DNA of 64,000 nucleotides from Flavobacteriales bacterium (GTDB taxonomy: Bacteria; Bacteroidota; Bacteroidia; Flavobacteriales_F; PHOS-HE28). The position numbers were made by a program, and so were the translations under genes. Shown here piece by piece: positions 1 to 9,049 of this stretch; within the stretch, counting starts at the first letter, position 1; every line of letters starts with the position of its first letter. Location of the stretch: assembly GCA_016710965.1 (NCBI GenBank), contig JADJTW010000011.1, positions 58,316-122,315 on the forward strand. Direction: 5' to 3'. The notes under the pieces are model-generated. The model searched no databases. It was not told where the DNA came from and worked only from the letters and a program-made list of their open reading frames with translations.

Positions 1-1224
1 TTCCAGGACGCCAGGCTGGGGATCTTCATCCACTGGGGCATCTACAGCGTGAAGGGCGTGGACGAAAGCTGGAGCTTCTATAACAAGAAGATCGGCTACG
101 GGGAGTACATGAAGCAGATCGAGGGCTTCTCTGCGAAGAACTACGATCCTGCCGCCTGGGCCGAGCTGATCAAGAAGAGCGGAGCGCGCTACGCGGTGAT
201 CACTACCAAGCATCACGACGGCCTGGCGCTCTATGATACCAAGTTCAACGAACGGAGCGTTGTCCGATCGTCACCGGCGAAGCGTGATGTCATCGCGCCC
301 CTCTTCGTTGAGTTGCGTGAACGCGGTATCCGCTGTGGAGCGTACTACTCATTGATCGATTGGAGCGACGAGGATTATCCGGCCTTCGTACAAGGCGATG
401 GGCGATATACGCTGAGCGAGAATCCTGCTGGTTGGCAGCGCTTCCGGGATTTCTACCAAGGCCAGATCAGCGAGATCGCCGCGCAGCTGAAGCCCGACCT
501 CTGGTGGTTCGATGGCGATTGGGAGCACAGCGCCGAGGAGTGGGAGGCGATGAAAGTGCGTCAGATGATCCTGAAGGTGAACCCCCGCGCGATCATCAAC
601 GGCAGGCTCGCAGGCTTCGGTGATTACGCCACGCCCGAGCAGAACATCCCGATCGAGACGCCGACCGCCCCCGCGTGGGAGTTGTGCATGACGCTGGGCG
701 AGCAATGGGGCTGGCAGCCGCAGGACACCAACTACAAGAGCACCCACGACCTCATCCACATCTTCGCCGATGTCATCGGCCATGGCGGCAACCTGCTGCT
801 AGGCATCGGGCCGAAGGAGGACGGCACCTTCACGCCGGGACAGGTCGCACGCCTCGAAGACCTGGGCCATTGGACCAGCAAGCACGCCGAAGCGATCTAC
901 GGCACACGCGCCGGGCTTCCCAGCGGGCACTTCTTCGGGCCTACCACGCTGAGCAAGGACAGCACCACGCTCTACCTCTTCCTGCCGCAACCCGCAGGTG
1001 GAAGTATGGAGATCAAGGGGCTGGACAACAAGATACTGTCGGTGGAAGTCGTCGGCCGATCCATGCCGCTCGCGCATCGTGTCGTAGGCAAGATCAGCTG
1101 GAGCAAGGTGCCGGGATTGGCCTTCATTGATGTGCCGATGGAAGCGACCGATCCGTGGATGACCGTGCTGAAGGTGAAGCTGGACGGGAAGGTGAAATTG
1201 TATCGCGGGCAAGGTGGGTTCTGA
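1..1224 (+). CDS. Alpha-L-fucosidase, GH29 (5' end cut by window)
   Basis: The frame is open from base 1, so the true start lies upstream of the window; about 407 residues are visible. The first visible residues contain FIHWG, the early GH29 barrel motif, followed by TTKHHDG and PDLWWFDGDWE, where the Asp after WWF is in the position of the GH29 catalytic nucleophile. The family removes terminal alpha-L-fucose from glycans by a retaining mechanism, and Bacteroidota usually export it. The C-terminal 100 residues form the small beta domain expected after the barrel. It ends convergently with the DUF4838 gene 50 bases away, and a second GH29 enzyme lies 2.6 kb downstream, which points to fucosylated glycan use. 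Substrate linkage cannot be told from the sequence. Confidence 0.93.
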   Translation, partial: FQDARLGIFIHWGIYSVKGVDESWSFYNKKIGYGEYMKQIEGFSAKNYDPAAWAELIKKSGARYAVITTKHHDGLALYDTKFNERSVVRSSPAKRDVIAPLFVELRERGIRCGAYYSLIDWSDEDYPAFVQGDGRYTLSENPAGWQRFRDFYQGQISEIAAQLKPDLWWFDGDWEHSAEEWEAMKVRQMILKVNPRAIINGRLAGFGDYATPEQNIPIETPTAPAWELCMTLGEQWGWQPQDTNYKSTHDLIHIFADVIGHGGNLLLGIGPKEDGTFTPGQVARLEDLGHWTSKHAEAIYGTRAGLPSGHFFGPTTLSKDSTTLYLFLPQPAGGSMEIKGLDNKILSVEVVGRSMPLAHRVVGKISWSKVPGLAFIDVPMEATDPWMTVLKVKLDGKVKLYRGQGGF

Positions 1225-1274
1225 GGTTCCACCCCAGAGGCAGAGAGCAGGCGGGCCGCTGTGAGGAACAGTAT

Positions 1275-3128
1275 TCACCGCACCACGATCTCATCGCAGA
1301 ACAACCAGCACTGGCCCTTGCTGCCGTGCCATGCGGGCAGGTCGCCAAGATTGCGGGCGGTGATGCGTATGTAGCGGGCTTGCATGCCTGGCTCTACAGC
1401 ACAGGAAAGTCCAAAGGGATAGGGCGCCCCTTTTTGTTGTTGCTGTGGTATATGTGTCTTGTCGAACCGCGACCATTGCTGCAGGTCAACAGAAGTCTCG
1501 ATCAGCACGTTGGCTGGCAGGAAGATCCAACTCTGTTGATCGCACAGAAAGGAAAGTTCGACTTTGTTTATTCGGCTCATCCGTCCCAGATCTATCGTCG
1601 CCACCATGTCCTTGCCATACCAGCCCTGCCAGCCGAACTGATAGTTGGTGCTTGCGCGGAAGCCATCCACCAGTGCATCCGGTCGGCCGGCGGTGTAACG
1701 GGGATCCGGCGGCTCCACGAAGCTGATGGTCTTGCCAACAGCGAGGTGATTCTCTGCGCCGTATTTCAAGTGACCACTGAACTCCTCGTAGTAGTCGTCC
1801 GGAGAGAGACGGGTCTCATGCAACAGCACATGCCCACGCTTCTTCGCCCGAGAAACGAAAGTCTCCAGAAGCTCCACGTAGTAAAGCTTCGCGCGCCACT
1901 GCCCTTTCTTGTCTTTCTCAAAGAGCCCGTTCGGTGCATGCGGCATCGCCCGCGCGATCTCCAGCTCGGCGTACATGATCGATAGGCGTGCGGCCTCCAC
2001 GCGCTGCTGGTAGATCGGGTCCTCGTCCATCACCGCCGCCTCGGCACTGTTGAAGAGCATCTTGTACTTCGCCAGGTTCGCCGGGCTGAGGTAGCCGTCC
2101 CGGTGCGCCTGAGGATGCTCATACAGCGTTAGTGGCTTCCCGCTCTTGTCGAGTTCCGCTTCCAACAGGCGCGTGTACTTTTCGATGTACACGCCCGCCT
2201 CGCCGTAGCAGCTGTCCATGAATTGCCAACGCAGCGAGTCGATGTCGAGATCAGGGTTCCACAGGAGCTTGGCCAGCAGGTAGCAGCGGAACTCCGGCAT
2301 CTCGCCACCGGGCGATGAGAGGCCCTGCTCGAAAACCATCGGCACGCCGGCATCGCGGAAGAGCTGCAGGTTGGGTTGCAGCACCTTCCAGTTCGGGAAA
2401 GGCGCTAGCAGGTGCGAGAAGTTGATGACGTAGTCCCACACGATGATGTTGTGGGTGAGCTCGCTCCACTCACGCAGGTCCGCCGTGAACGAGCCGGGCT
2501 GATCGCGCGTGGCGATGGGACTGCTGCGGTCCTCCTCGATGCTGCAGAGCATGATGTTCACGTTGCGGTGTGGCTTGGTCACCTTCGGCGCGGTGCGGCT
2601 GTACTGGTAGGCCAGCGTGCTGATCACCTTTTCGGGGAAGCTGTCGGCCACGGCGTTGGCGAAGCGGATGATGCTGCCGCTGGGCGAACCCTCGATGCTG
2701 TCGGTGAGGTGGCATTGCGTGCATTGGCAGTGGTTGAAGTTGTCCATCTGGCTCACGCTCCAGTATTCCGCGTAAGGCTTCCGCTGAATCATCGCGCGCA
2801 AGCTGTCAACCGTGATGCGCAGGACCGCAGGATTGCTCAGGCAGAGCTGATCGGGCACGCGCACACCGTTGCGCTCCGCGAAGTAGTCCGGGTGTGCATC
2901 GAACTGCGTAGGCGGCACGAAGCGGTGCATGGTGTGTACCCACAGGCCCCATTCAGGGTCCTCGGAGTCTCGGGTCTTGATGACCTGCCGGATGCGATGC
3001 TCGGCGGCGTAGGCGCTGTCCGTGGCAGGGCCATAGAAGACCATGCGGAAGGAGAAGGAGGAAGTGTCTTGAGCAAGCAGTGACAGCCACGACACGAGGA
3101 CGGACAGGGCGCTGGCGAATGAACGCAT
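1275..3128 (-). CDS. DUF4838 secreted protein with C-terminal F5/8 C-like domain
   Basis: A 617-residue protein with a signal peptide (about residues 1-20). The central region matches my recollection of DUF4838, including LSNPAVL, WSVSQMDN and a cysteine cluster CQCTQC at residues 134-139 that could bind metal. Residues from about 465 to the end read as a discoidin/F5-8 type C carbohydrate-binding domain (TIDLGRMSRINKVELSF, then ARYIRITARN). DUF4838 proteins are often found near glycoside hydrolases, but their reaction is not established to my knowledge. It sits between two fucosidases, so a role in glycan recognition or cleavage is likely. The only upstream neighbour on this strand is the DUF5615 toxin-like gene, 45 bases away. 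Confidence 0.8.
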   Translation of the reverse strand: MRSFASALSVLVSWLSLLAQDTSSFSFRMVFYGPATDSAYAAEHRIRQVIKTRDSEDPEWGLWVHTMHRFVPPTQFDAHPDYFAERNGVRVPDQLCLSNPAVLRITVDSLRAMIQRKPYAEYWSVSQMDNFNHCQCTQCHLTDSIEGSPSGSIIRFANAVADSFPEKVISTLAYQYSRTAPKVTKPHRNVNIMLCSIEEDRSSPIATRDQPGSFTADLREWSELTHNIIVWDYVINFSHLLAPFPNWKVLQPNLQLFRDAGVPMVFEQGLSSPGGEMPEFRCYLLAKLLWNPDLDIDSLRWQFMDSCYGEAGVYIEKYTRLLEAELDKSGKPLTLYEHPQAHRDGYLSPANLAKYKMLFNSAEAAVMDEDPIYQQRVEAARLSIMYAELEIARAMPHAPNGLFEKDKKGQWRAKLYYVELLETFVSRAKKRGHVLLHETRLSPDDYYEEFSGHLKYGAENHLAVGKTISFVEPPDPRYTAGRPDALVDGFRASTNYQFGWQGWYGKDMVATIDLGRMSRINKVELSFLCDQQSWIFLPANVLIETSVDLQQWSRFDKTHIPQQQQKGAPYPFGLSCAVEPGMQARYIRITARNLGDLPAWHGSKGQCWLFCDEIVVR

Positions 3129-3173
3129 GTTTCAATCTGCCATCTCCACCAATGGTTCGCCGCCCTCAAGCAT

Positions 3174-3467
3174 CTACAGGGCCTCAGGAAGACGTTCGGC
3201 GAAGGCTTGTTTCAGGTGAGCGGTGCTCGTGTTGCCCATACGCAACCAGATGATGCCCGGTGGCGGCCCAAGTCGCTTCACGATGTTGACCAGATCAACA
3301 TCCTTCGTGATGATGACGTCAGCAACTCCCTTGGCCTTCGAGAACAAGGTCTCGTCGTACATCGTCGCGTTGCCGATGTCACGTATGGAAAAGCACTTGA
3401 CGTTGAATTCAGACCTGATCCAATTGGCCAGTACCGGAGAGAGCTGAGCGTCGAGCCAGATGGTCAC
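3174..3467 (-). CDS. DUF5615 PIN-like toxin of a toxin-antitoxin pair
   Basis: A 97-residue protein beginning MTIWLDAQLSP, with acidic residues in PIN-like positions: D6 near the start and D57 in IITKDVDLV. This is typical of the DUF5615/Mut7-C-like PIN-fold family, whose members are predicted RNases and usually partner a DUF433 antitoxin. The start overlaps the stop of the upstream DUF433 gene by four bases (ATGA), indicating translational coupling. Cellular target and activity are not visible in the sequence. The module sits between glycan-degradation genes and is probably an acquired insertion. Confidence 0.82.
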   Translation of the reverse strand: MTIWLDAQLSPVLANWIRSEFNVKCFSIRDIGNATMYDETLFSKAKGVADVIITKDVDLVNIVKRLGPPPGIIWLRMGNTSTAHLKQAFAERLPEAL

Positions 3468-3688
3468 GCTGCCAGGATCGGATAGTCCAACCGGCCGCTG
3501 GCGAATTTCAACGCGGCTTCAACGTCAGCGACTTCAAGGTCTGGCAACTCTTCCTCGACCTGCTGGGCGCTTAGACCCGTAGCGAGCAGATCGAGGATGT
3601 CGGTGACACGGATGCGTAGACCTCGGATGCACGGCCGACCACCGCACATGCGCGGGTCAACGGTGATGCGTTCGGTCAGGTAGGTCAT
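3464..3688 (-). CDS. DUF433 antitoxin-like protein
   Basis: A 74-residue protein with the DUF433 signature: ITVDPRMCGGRPCIRGLRI near the N-terminus, then a predicted helix-turn-helix stretch (VTDILDLLATGLSAQQVEEE). DUF433 proteins are the usual antitoxin partners of DUF5615/PIN-like toxins and probably repress their own promoter. The downstream toxin overlaps by four bases. A -7-like box TACTTTTG lies about 20 bases upstream of the start codon, so the pair has its own promoter. Confidence 0.85.
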   Translation of the reverse strand: MTYLTERITVDPRMCGGRPCIRGLRIRVTDILDLLATGLSAQQVEEELPDLEVADVEAALKFASGRLDYPILAA

Positions 3689-3707
3689 GGTGGCAGCTTG
3701 TGATGAC

Positions 3708-3715
3708 CAAAAGTA
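3708..3715 (-). promoter_or_regulatory. Putative -7 box of the DUF433/DUF5615 operon
   Basis: On the minus strand the bases read TACTTTTG, a perfect match to the Bacteroidota -7 consensus TAnnTTTG. It ends 20 bases before the DUF433 start codon. No convincing -33 element is visible. The same octamer appears before the second toxin-antitoxin module at 49194-49201. Confidence 0.5.
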
Positions 3716-3807
3716 AGAGGATCGCTGGGCGCCTGTGACTATCGAGTCTCAGGGTACCGAGGCGGTGACCCGGAGAGAAAATCGACCTAGCCCAGATCAT
3801 GAATCGC

Positions 3808-5286
3808 TCAAACGATCTTATCAGGACGACGACGTATGCGAATGACTTTGATGCCGCCGGGCCCGGAAAGGTCTTGCTTGGTCAGGTGGATGACCACACG
3901 GCATTTCGTGACCGTGGTCATGGGCTTGTTCGTATTGCCGATTATGATCGGCCGACCAATGAGTTTGTCCGATCTGCAGCCAAGGTCGATATCACCAACA
4001 CTTGTGCTGTCTACGAAGATGTAGTTGTATTGGTCGTCGCGGCGACGGGTGTCAGTGGCTTCCACCTCCGATTCTGCGACAACTTTCCCGCCTTCAGCGA
4101 ACACGGGATTTCGATGGGTCTTGGACCATCCATCAACATGCTCATCATAGATGGCCTCCCCGTTCACCTTCAACCATGCCCCCACTTCCTTCAACCGCAC
4201 GTAGGCCGTTGAGTCGAGTTGCCCATCCGGTCCCGGTGCCACGTTCAGCAGAAGACTTCCCCCGCGCGAGACCACTTGCACCAGCGTGCGGATGATCTCG
4301 TCCGTGCTCTTGTACTGCTCGTTCGGCACCCAGCTCCAGCTCGTGCCCATGGGCATGCAGGTCTCCCACGGCACGCCGAGGTCGGCATCGGGTACGTGGC
4401 CTTCTGGTGTGATGTAGTTCTCGAACTCACCCCCCACGGTCCGATCCACAACGAGCAAGCCGGGCTGCTTAGCACGCGCCATCGTCGCGATGCGCTTCAT
4501 ATCGATGTCCTGTTCGATGGTGATCGCCTTCTGCCAACTTACGCTGGTGTCGATGCTGCTGAAGGGGCGTACCCAGCCGCCGTCGAGCCAGAGGATGTCC
4601 ACAGGGCCATATCCGGTCATCAGCTCTTCGATCTGCGCATAGGTGTGGTCCTTAAACTCCTGCCAACGCTCGGGATGCTTTGCGGGCAGGTAGTTCACGC
4701 TGCGGTCCTTCGGCGGGAAGTAGGACCACCAGTAGTCGGGGCTGTGCCAGTCGGGCTTGCTGAAGTAGGCTCCTGTCCACAGTCCCTCGTTGCGGAAAGC
4801 GGTGAAGATTTCCTTGGTCACGTTGGCACGCGGGCTTGTGCGGAAGGGCGTGTGCGGCGAGGTGATCCGGTAGTCCGTGGTCTTGGTGTCGAACATGCAG
4901 AAGCCGTCGTGGTGCTTGGTGGTGAAGACCATGTACTTCATGCCGGCGTCCTTCGCGGCCTTGGCCCACTTGTCCGGGTCGAACTTCACCGGATCGAACG
5001 TGCGCTGCAGGTTCTCATAGTTGCGCACGTACTCGGCATAGGTCTTCCCGTGCGACGAGTCGCGGCGGCACCAGTCCTCATCCTCCGGACAGATGCTCCA
5101 GCTCTCCACCACGCCCCATTGGCTGTACGGCCCCCAGTGCATCAGCAGGCCGAACTTGAGGTCCTGCCATTGTGCGAGCTTGTTCTGCACGACTGGATCC
5201 ACCGGCGCCATGTACGGAGCTTGCGCAAGGCCATTGATCGAGGCCGATAGAACAAAGAGCCCGGTGAATGCGACCCCGTAGTTCAT
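3808..5286 (-). CDS. Alpha-L-fucosidase, GH29, exported
   Basis: A 492-residue enzyme. The start at 5286 gives a clean signal peptide (MNYGVAFTGLFVLSASINGLAQ) and overlaps the upstream phosphatase stop by four bases (ATGA). Longer in-frame starts add only low-complexity residues. Motifs: FGLLMHWGPYS early in the barrel, FTTKHHDGFCMFDTK, and GPVDILWLDGGWVRP, with Asp at the nucleophile position. The C-terminal about 100 residues form the beta domain. It hydrolyses alpha-L-fucosides, probably in the periplasm or at the surface. Coupling to a PhoD-like phosphatase suggests both act on the same exported substrate pool, which is an inference. Confidence 0.93.
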   Translation of the reverse strand: MNYGVAFTGLFVLSASINGLAQAPYMAPVDPVVQNKLAQWQDLKFGLLMHWGPYSQWGVVESWSICPEDEDWCRRDSSHGKTYAEYVRNYENLQRTFDPVKFDPDKWAKAAKDAGMKYMVFTTKHHDGFCMFDTKTTDYRITSPHTPFRTSPRANVTKEIFTAFRNEGLWTGAYFSKPDWHSPDYWWSYFPPKDRSVNYLPAKHPERWQEFKDHTYAQIEELMTGYGPVDILWLDGGWVRPFSSIDTSVSWQKAITIEQDIDMKRIATMARAKQPGLLVVDRTVGGEFENYITPEGHVPDADLGVPWETCMPMGTSWSWVPNEQYKSTDEIIRTLVQVVSRGGSLLLNVAPGPDGQLDSTAYVRLKEVGAWLKVNGEAIYDEHVDGWSKTHRNPVFAEGGKVVAESEVEATDTRRRDDQYNYIFVDSTSVGDIDLGCRSDKLIGRPIIIGNTNKPMTTVTKCRVVIHLTKQDLSGPGGIKVIRIRRRPDKIV

Positions 5287-6818
5287 GGCACCATGATCCT
5301 CACCATGCACGCCTGCCCGATGGTGCTTAACCGCACGATCAGCAACCCGGGAGGAAGACCGGTCCTGGGGATCCGAGCATGCCCTGCGGTCCATGAGGTC
5401 CGTTCACTCAAGAGCGCCCTTCCCGCAGCATCGAACAACTGCACGCTTCCCGGACCCGAGGCATCCGGCCAGAGGAACTCCAACCCCGCGGCCGTCAATG
5501 TCGCATAGGCGGGCTGATGCGCCAGTGCCTCGGGAACTCCCACGTGCTCGGGTGTACGACAGAAGGAATAGGTGTCCACCAATGAAGCGGTTGTGCTCAT
5601 GCTGTCGGTGCGCCAGCCACTGAAGGTGATGCATATATCATCGCCATCATCTTCCACCCGCACTTCTCCGAACTGCCCGTTCCAGTAGTTGGGATTCGGA
5701 TGCACGCCTCCTTGGTTGAAGTTGCCTCCCTTGTACGAGCCTGTGCGCGAGAGGGCGGCCGCTTGGAAGATGGGATAGTGGTAGCGCAAGTCGTGCCCAC
5801 TGCTGAAGTCCGCGTTTGCGCCATCGTCTATCGCCAGCATGTGCGCATCGCCGCTGAGGATGAACAGGTCCTTCACCTGTTGATCGAAGAGGAAGTCATT
5901 GATGGCGGTTCGCTCATCAGGCTGACAGGCCCAGTTCTCCGGATACCCCACGCTGTTCCATGTAAGCGGCGAAACCCACGCGGCAACGAGCCCGTGATCG
6001 CGGGCATACAGGAACTCGCCCAGCAGCCAGGTGAACTGCCCGATATCCATCATAGCCTCGGAACCTTTGGAGCTCCGCAGGTCGCTCAGGATGAAATGCA
6101 CGCGGCCGATGGTGAACGACTGATGCACGCTGGTGGCGTGGTGCAGTGGATAGTGAGGTACGTACTCGCGATAGGCACGCGCAGCGCTGGCCTTGCCTAT
6201 AGAGCTGCCATCGGAGCCGTTGCCGCAGAAGTCGTGGTCGTCCCACACATACGCGATGGGCACCTTGTGAAGGAACTCTCGGATCGACGATGTGCCCAGC
6301 ACGTCTTCCCTGTACGGGGCTCGGTGCTGCTCCACGTCAATGGAGTTGGGGTCACGGTAATGCAAGTCGCCCGTGCTGAGGAAGAGGAGCGGATGCGTTT
6401 GGTGCATGGCCTCCCACACCGGGTGCGTGCTCGTTCCGTTGCACGACCCGACCACGAACGAGAAGTTGCACGGTCCCTCGTGCGGGGTGCGGAAGCGGCC
6501 GACATGCGCAGCAGCCGTATCCAGGATGCCGTTCACCTCGAACCGGTAGAGGTAGGCTTGGTGCGGCTGCAAACCGTCCAACTCGAACGCAACCACGCGG
6601 TCATCGGAGCTGTCGGCTGTTGCGAAGGAGGAATATGACAGCCCATCGAGGCAAGGCCATGCGCAGTAGGCCAAGCGTATGGGATCGGTGCCGGAGCTCA
6701 TGCGCGCCTTGACCGTTATCGAAGAAGGTGTGAGCGCCCCGCTCCAGAATAACAGCGTGCTGTCCTGTGCCTGCGCCACGGTGGCGCATGCGAGCAAGGG
6801 TATGAGCAGCGGCCACAT
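5283..6818 (-). CDS. PhoD-like alkaline phosphatase with T9SS sorting domain
   Basis: A 511-residue protein with signal peptide MWPLLIPLLACATVAQAQ. After an N-terminal Ig-like segment (about 20-110) it has the PhoD metallophosphatase signature: VVGSCNGT, STGDLHYRD, YVWDDHDFCGNGSDG and LSGDAHMLAIDD. These carry the Asp, Asn and His ligands of the metal centre. PhoD enzymes hydrolyse phosphodiesters and monoesters. The last about 80 residues form a type A sorting domain typical of T9SS export (SVQLFDAAGRALL, then GLPPGLLIVRL), so the enzyme should be surface-bound or released. It is translationally coupled to the downstream fucosidase. Confidence 0.88.
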   Translation of the reverse strand: MWPLLIPLLACATVAQAQDSTLLFWSGALTPSSITVKARMSSGTDPIRLAYCAWPCLDGLSYSSFATADSSDDRVVAFELDGLQPHQAYLYRFEVNGILDTAAAHVGRFRTPHEGPCNFSFVVGSCNGTSTHPVWEAMHQTHPLLFLSTGDLHYRDPNSIDVEQHRAPYREDVLGTSSIREFLHKVPIAYVWDDHDFCGNGSDGSSIGKASAARAYREYVPHYPLHHATSVHQSFTIGRVHFILSDLRSSKGSEAMMDIGQFTWLLGEFLYARDHGLVAAWVSPLTWNSVGYPENWACQPDERTAINDFLFDQQVKDLFILSGDAHMLAIDDGANADFSSGHDLRYHYPIFQAAALSRTGSYKGGNFNQGGVHPNPNYWNGQFGEVRVEDDGDDICITFSGWRTDSMSTTASLVDTYSFCRTPEHVGVPEALAHQPAYATLTAAGLEFLWPDASGPGSVQLFDAAGRALLSERTSWTAGHARIPRTGLPPGLLIVRLSTIGQACMVRIMVP

Positions 6819-6830
6819 GGCCGGCTAAGG

Positions 6831-7463
6831 TCAGGGTTGGGCGCTGACGAACAGCAGGCCCCACGGTACGAACATCACCAGCGCCACGCTGACCGAACCT
6901 ACGAGGAAGCCGCTGTACACCTGTGCGGGAGTATGGTCGCTCACGAGCAGCCGTGAGGTGCCCAAGGCTCCGGATACCAGCACCGCTATCATAAGCGGGA
7001 CGGCGAATGCCAGGCTGTGCGATTGCGCCACGGAGAATACGGCGCCCACCATTCCGCCCGCACCCACCATGTGCGCACTGATCTTCCAGCGCAGGGTGAT
7101 GAGCGTTGTGACCAAGAGCGCGAAACCGGCAGCGACCATGAGCGCGATGAGTTGTGGATGGAGCCGGGTCTTCGCGAGGAGGAACCAGGTCATGCCGTAG
7201 TACACCAGTGTCATGCAGTACGGTGCGATGCGCTCTCGACGGTCGGGCATGCGCAGACCGCTCACCATGCCTGAGCGTACCAGCAGCAGTACGCTGGTGA
7301 TGGGGAAGGCCACGGTCATGAGCGCCACCATTGCCAGGAGCACCGTGCGCGAAGGGATCTCCATGTAGAAGTACGGGTCGGCCCAAAGCACGAAGGCCAG
7401 CGTGTACACCGGCATGAACAACGGATGCAGGAGGATCGAAAGGAGCTGGGCGATGGCGAGCAT
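6831..7463 (-). CDS. PAP2-superfamily-like integral membrane protein
   Basis: A 210-residue, very hydrophobic protein with about six membrane segments. Two patches resemble the PAP2 lipid phosphatase fold: KISAHMVGAGG in the middle and LLVSDHTPAQVYSGFLVG near the end, where SDHT and SAH supply candidate catalytic His residues. The full KxxxxxxRP motif is not obvious, so activity is uncertain. The start codon overlaps the rpoN stop by one base (TGATG), so the two are co-transcribed. From memory, this small membrane protein is a frequent rpoN neighbour in Bacteroidota; its role is unknown to me. Confidence 0.65.
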   Translation of the reverse strand: MLAIAQLLSILLHPLFMPVYTLAFVLWADPYFYMEIPSRTVLLAMVALMTVAFPITSVLLLVRSGMVSGLRMPDRRERIAPYCMTLVYYGMTWFLLAKTRLHPQLIALMVAAGFALLVTTLITLRWKISAHMVGAGGMVGAVFSVAQSHSLAFAVPLMIAVLVSGALGTSRLLVSDHTPAQVYSGFLVGSVSVALVMFVPWGLLFVSAQP

Positions 7464-8932
7464 CAGAGTTCCTTGCGCAGTCGTGCGACGGGCAGGCTCA
7501 GTTGCTCGCGGTACTTGGCCACGGTGCGCCGCGCGATGTTGTAGCCCTTGCTCTTGAGCAGCGCGGTCAGTTCATCATCGGTCAGGGGCTTGTGCTTGTC
7601 CTCGGCCTCAATGGCGTCCTTCAGGATCTTCTTCACTTCCCGTGTGCTCACCTCCTCGCCGGCCTCGTTGGTAAGGCTTTCGCTGAAGAAGAACTTGAGC
7701 AGGATGGTGCCGTAGTTCGTCTGCACGTACTTGCTGTTGGCCACCCGGCTGATGGTGCTGATGTCCAGGTGCACCTTCTCGGCGATGTCCTTCAGGATCA
7801 TCGGCTTCAACTTGGTCTCGTCGCCGGTGAGGAAGAACTCGCGCTGGTGCTCCATGATGGCTTCCATGGTCACCAGCAGCGTATGCTGCCGTTGCTTGAT
7901 GGCATCGATGAACCACTTGGCGCCGTCGAGCTTCTGCTTGATGAACATGATGGCCTCCTTGGCCGCCTTGTCCTTCTTGTTGCGCGCGTACTCCTGCATC
8001 ATCTCGCGGTAGGCGCGGCTGATGCGCAGCTCGGGGGCATTGCGGCCGTTGAGCGTCAGCTCAAGCTGGCCGTCGATCGCCATCACGCTGAAATCGGGCA
8101 CGATCTCCTGCACGGTCTTGTCCGTCTCGCGCATGGTGTTACCCGGCTTGGGGTTCAGGTGCGTGATCAGTTCGATCGCCCCTTTCAGTGCATCCTCGTC
8201 GATCTCCAAGCGTTCAAGGATCTTGTCATAGTGCTTCTTGGAGAAGGCCTCGAAGTGCTTGGCCACGATCTCTTGGGCCACCCGCTGATCGAGGCTGTGG
8301 GGCATGCGGTTGATCTGCAGCAGCAGGCACTCGCGCAGGTCGCGCGCTCCGGTGCCTGCGGGATCCAAGGCGTGTACCTCGCCCAAGGCTTCCTCCAGCT
8401 CCTCCTTGGTGGCTGATATGTTCTGGGTGAAGGCCAGGTCGTTCACGATGGCATCCAGGTCCCGACGCAGGTATCCGTCCTCATCGAGGTTGCCGATCAG
8501 GTGTTGGGCCAGGAGCTCGGTGCGTTCGGTGCAATCGCGCAGCGAGAGCTGGGCCGTGAGCGCATCCTGGAAGGAGGTGCCGCCCGCAAGGGGCACTTGA
8601 CGTTCCTCATCGTCGGCGCTCCGGTTGTTCACGCTCAGCTTGTAGTCGGGCGTATCGTCATCGCCGAAGTAATCGCTCAGGTCCAGGTCGTCGCGCTCGT
8701 TCTCCTCATTGGCGTCGCTATCCATCTCGCTGCTTTCCTCAATGGCCTGCTCCTCGGTGGGCGCCTCCTCCTCATTGCTGTCCTCGCCCTCCTCCAATGC
8801 AGGGTTGTCGGCGATCTCCTGCTTGATGCGCTCCTCCATGTCCAAGGTGGGCAGCTGCAGCATCTTCATCAGCTGGATCTGCTGCGGACTGAGCTTCTGG
8901 GAGAGCTTCTGGTAAAGGCCTTGTTTCAACAT
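7463..8932 (-). CDS. rpoN: RNA polymerase sigma-54 factor
   Basis: A 489-residue protein with the full sigma-54 layout. A glutamine-rich region I (QKLSPQQIQLMKMLQLP) is followed by a very acidic region II (about residues 49-100), the core-binding region and a helix-turn-helix. The RpoN box ARRTVAKYRE at about residues 467-476 recognises the -24 element. Sigma-54 drives promoters that need enhancer-binding ATPases; none is encoded in this window. It is the upstream member of a two-gene unit with the PAP2-like membrane protein. Confidence 0.97.
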   Translation of the reverse strand: MLKQGLYQKLSQKLSPQQIQLMKMLQLPTLDMEERIKQEIADNPALEEGEDSNEEEAPTEEQAIEESSEMDSDANEENERDDLDLSDYFGDDDTPDYKLSVNNRSADDEERQVPLAGGTSFQDALTAQLSLRDCTERTELLAQHLIGNLDEDGYLRRDLDAIVNDLAFTQNISATKEELEEALGEVHALDPAGTGARDLRECLLLQINRMPHSLDQRVAQEIVAKHFEAFSKKHYDKILERLEIDEDALKGAIELITHLNPKPGNTMRETDKTVQEIVPDFSVMAIDGQLELTLNGRNAPELRISRAYREMMQEYARNKKDKAAKEAIMFIKQKLDGAKWFIDAIKQRQHTLLVTMEAIMEHQREFFLTGDETKLKPMILKDIAEKVHLDISTISRVANSKYVQTNYGTILLKFFFSESLTNEAGEEVSTREVKKILKDAIEAEDKHKPLTDDELTALLKSKGYNIARRTVAKYREQLSLPVARLRKEL

Positions 8933-9049
8933 CGCGGGGCGAAATTACCAGCAACTCAACGCTTCTTCCCCTTCAAGTTGTTCCTGATGCGGCACGAGCG
9001 CACCGCCTTCGGTGCTTTCGCACGCGGGTGTTGGGGGGACTTGCCGGAT

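Noticed and set aside
4219..5250. A 343-residue plus-strand frame across the second fucosidase
   Set aside because: It is antisense to a clear GH29 enzyme, with no recognisable motif.
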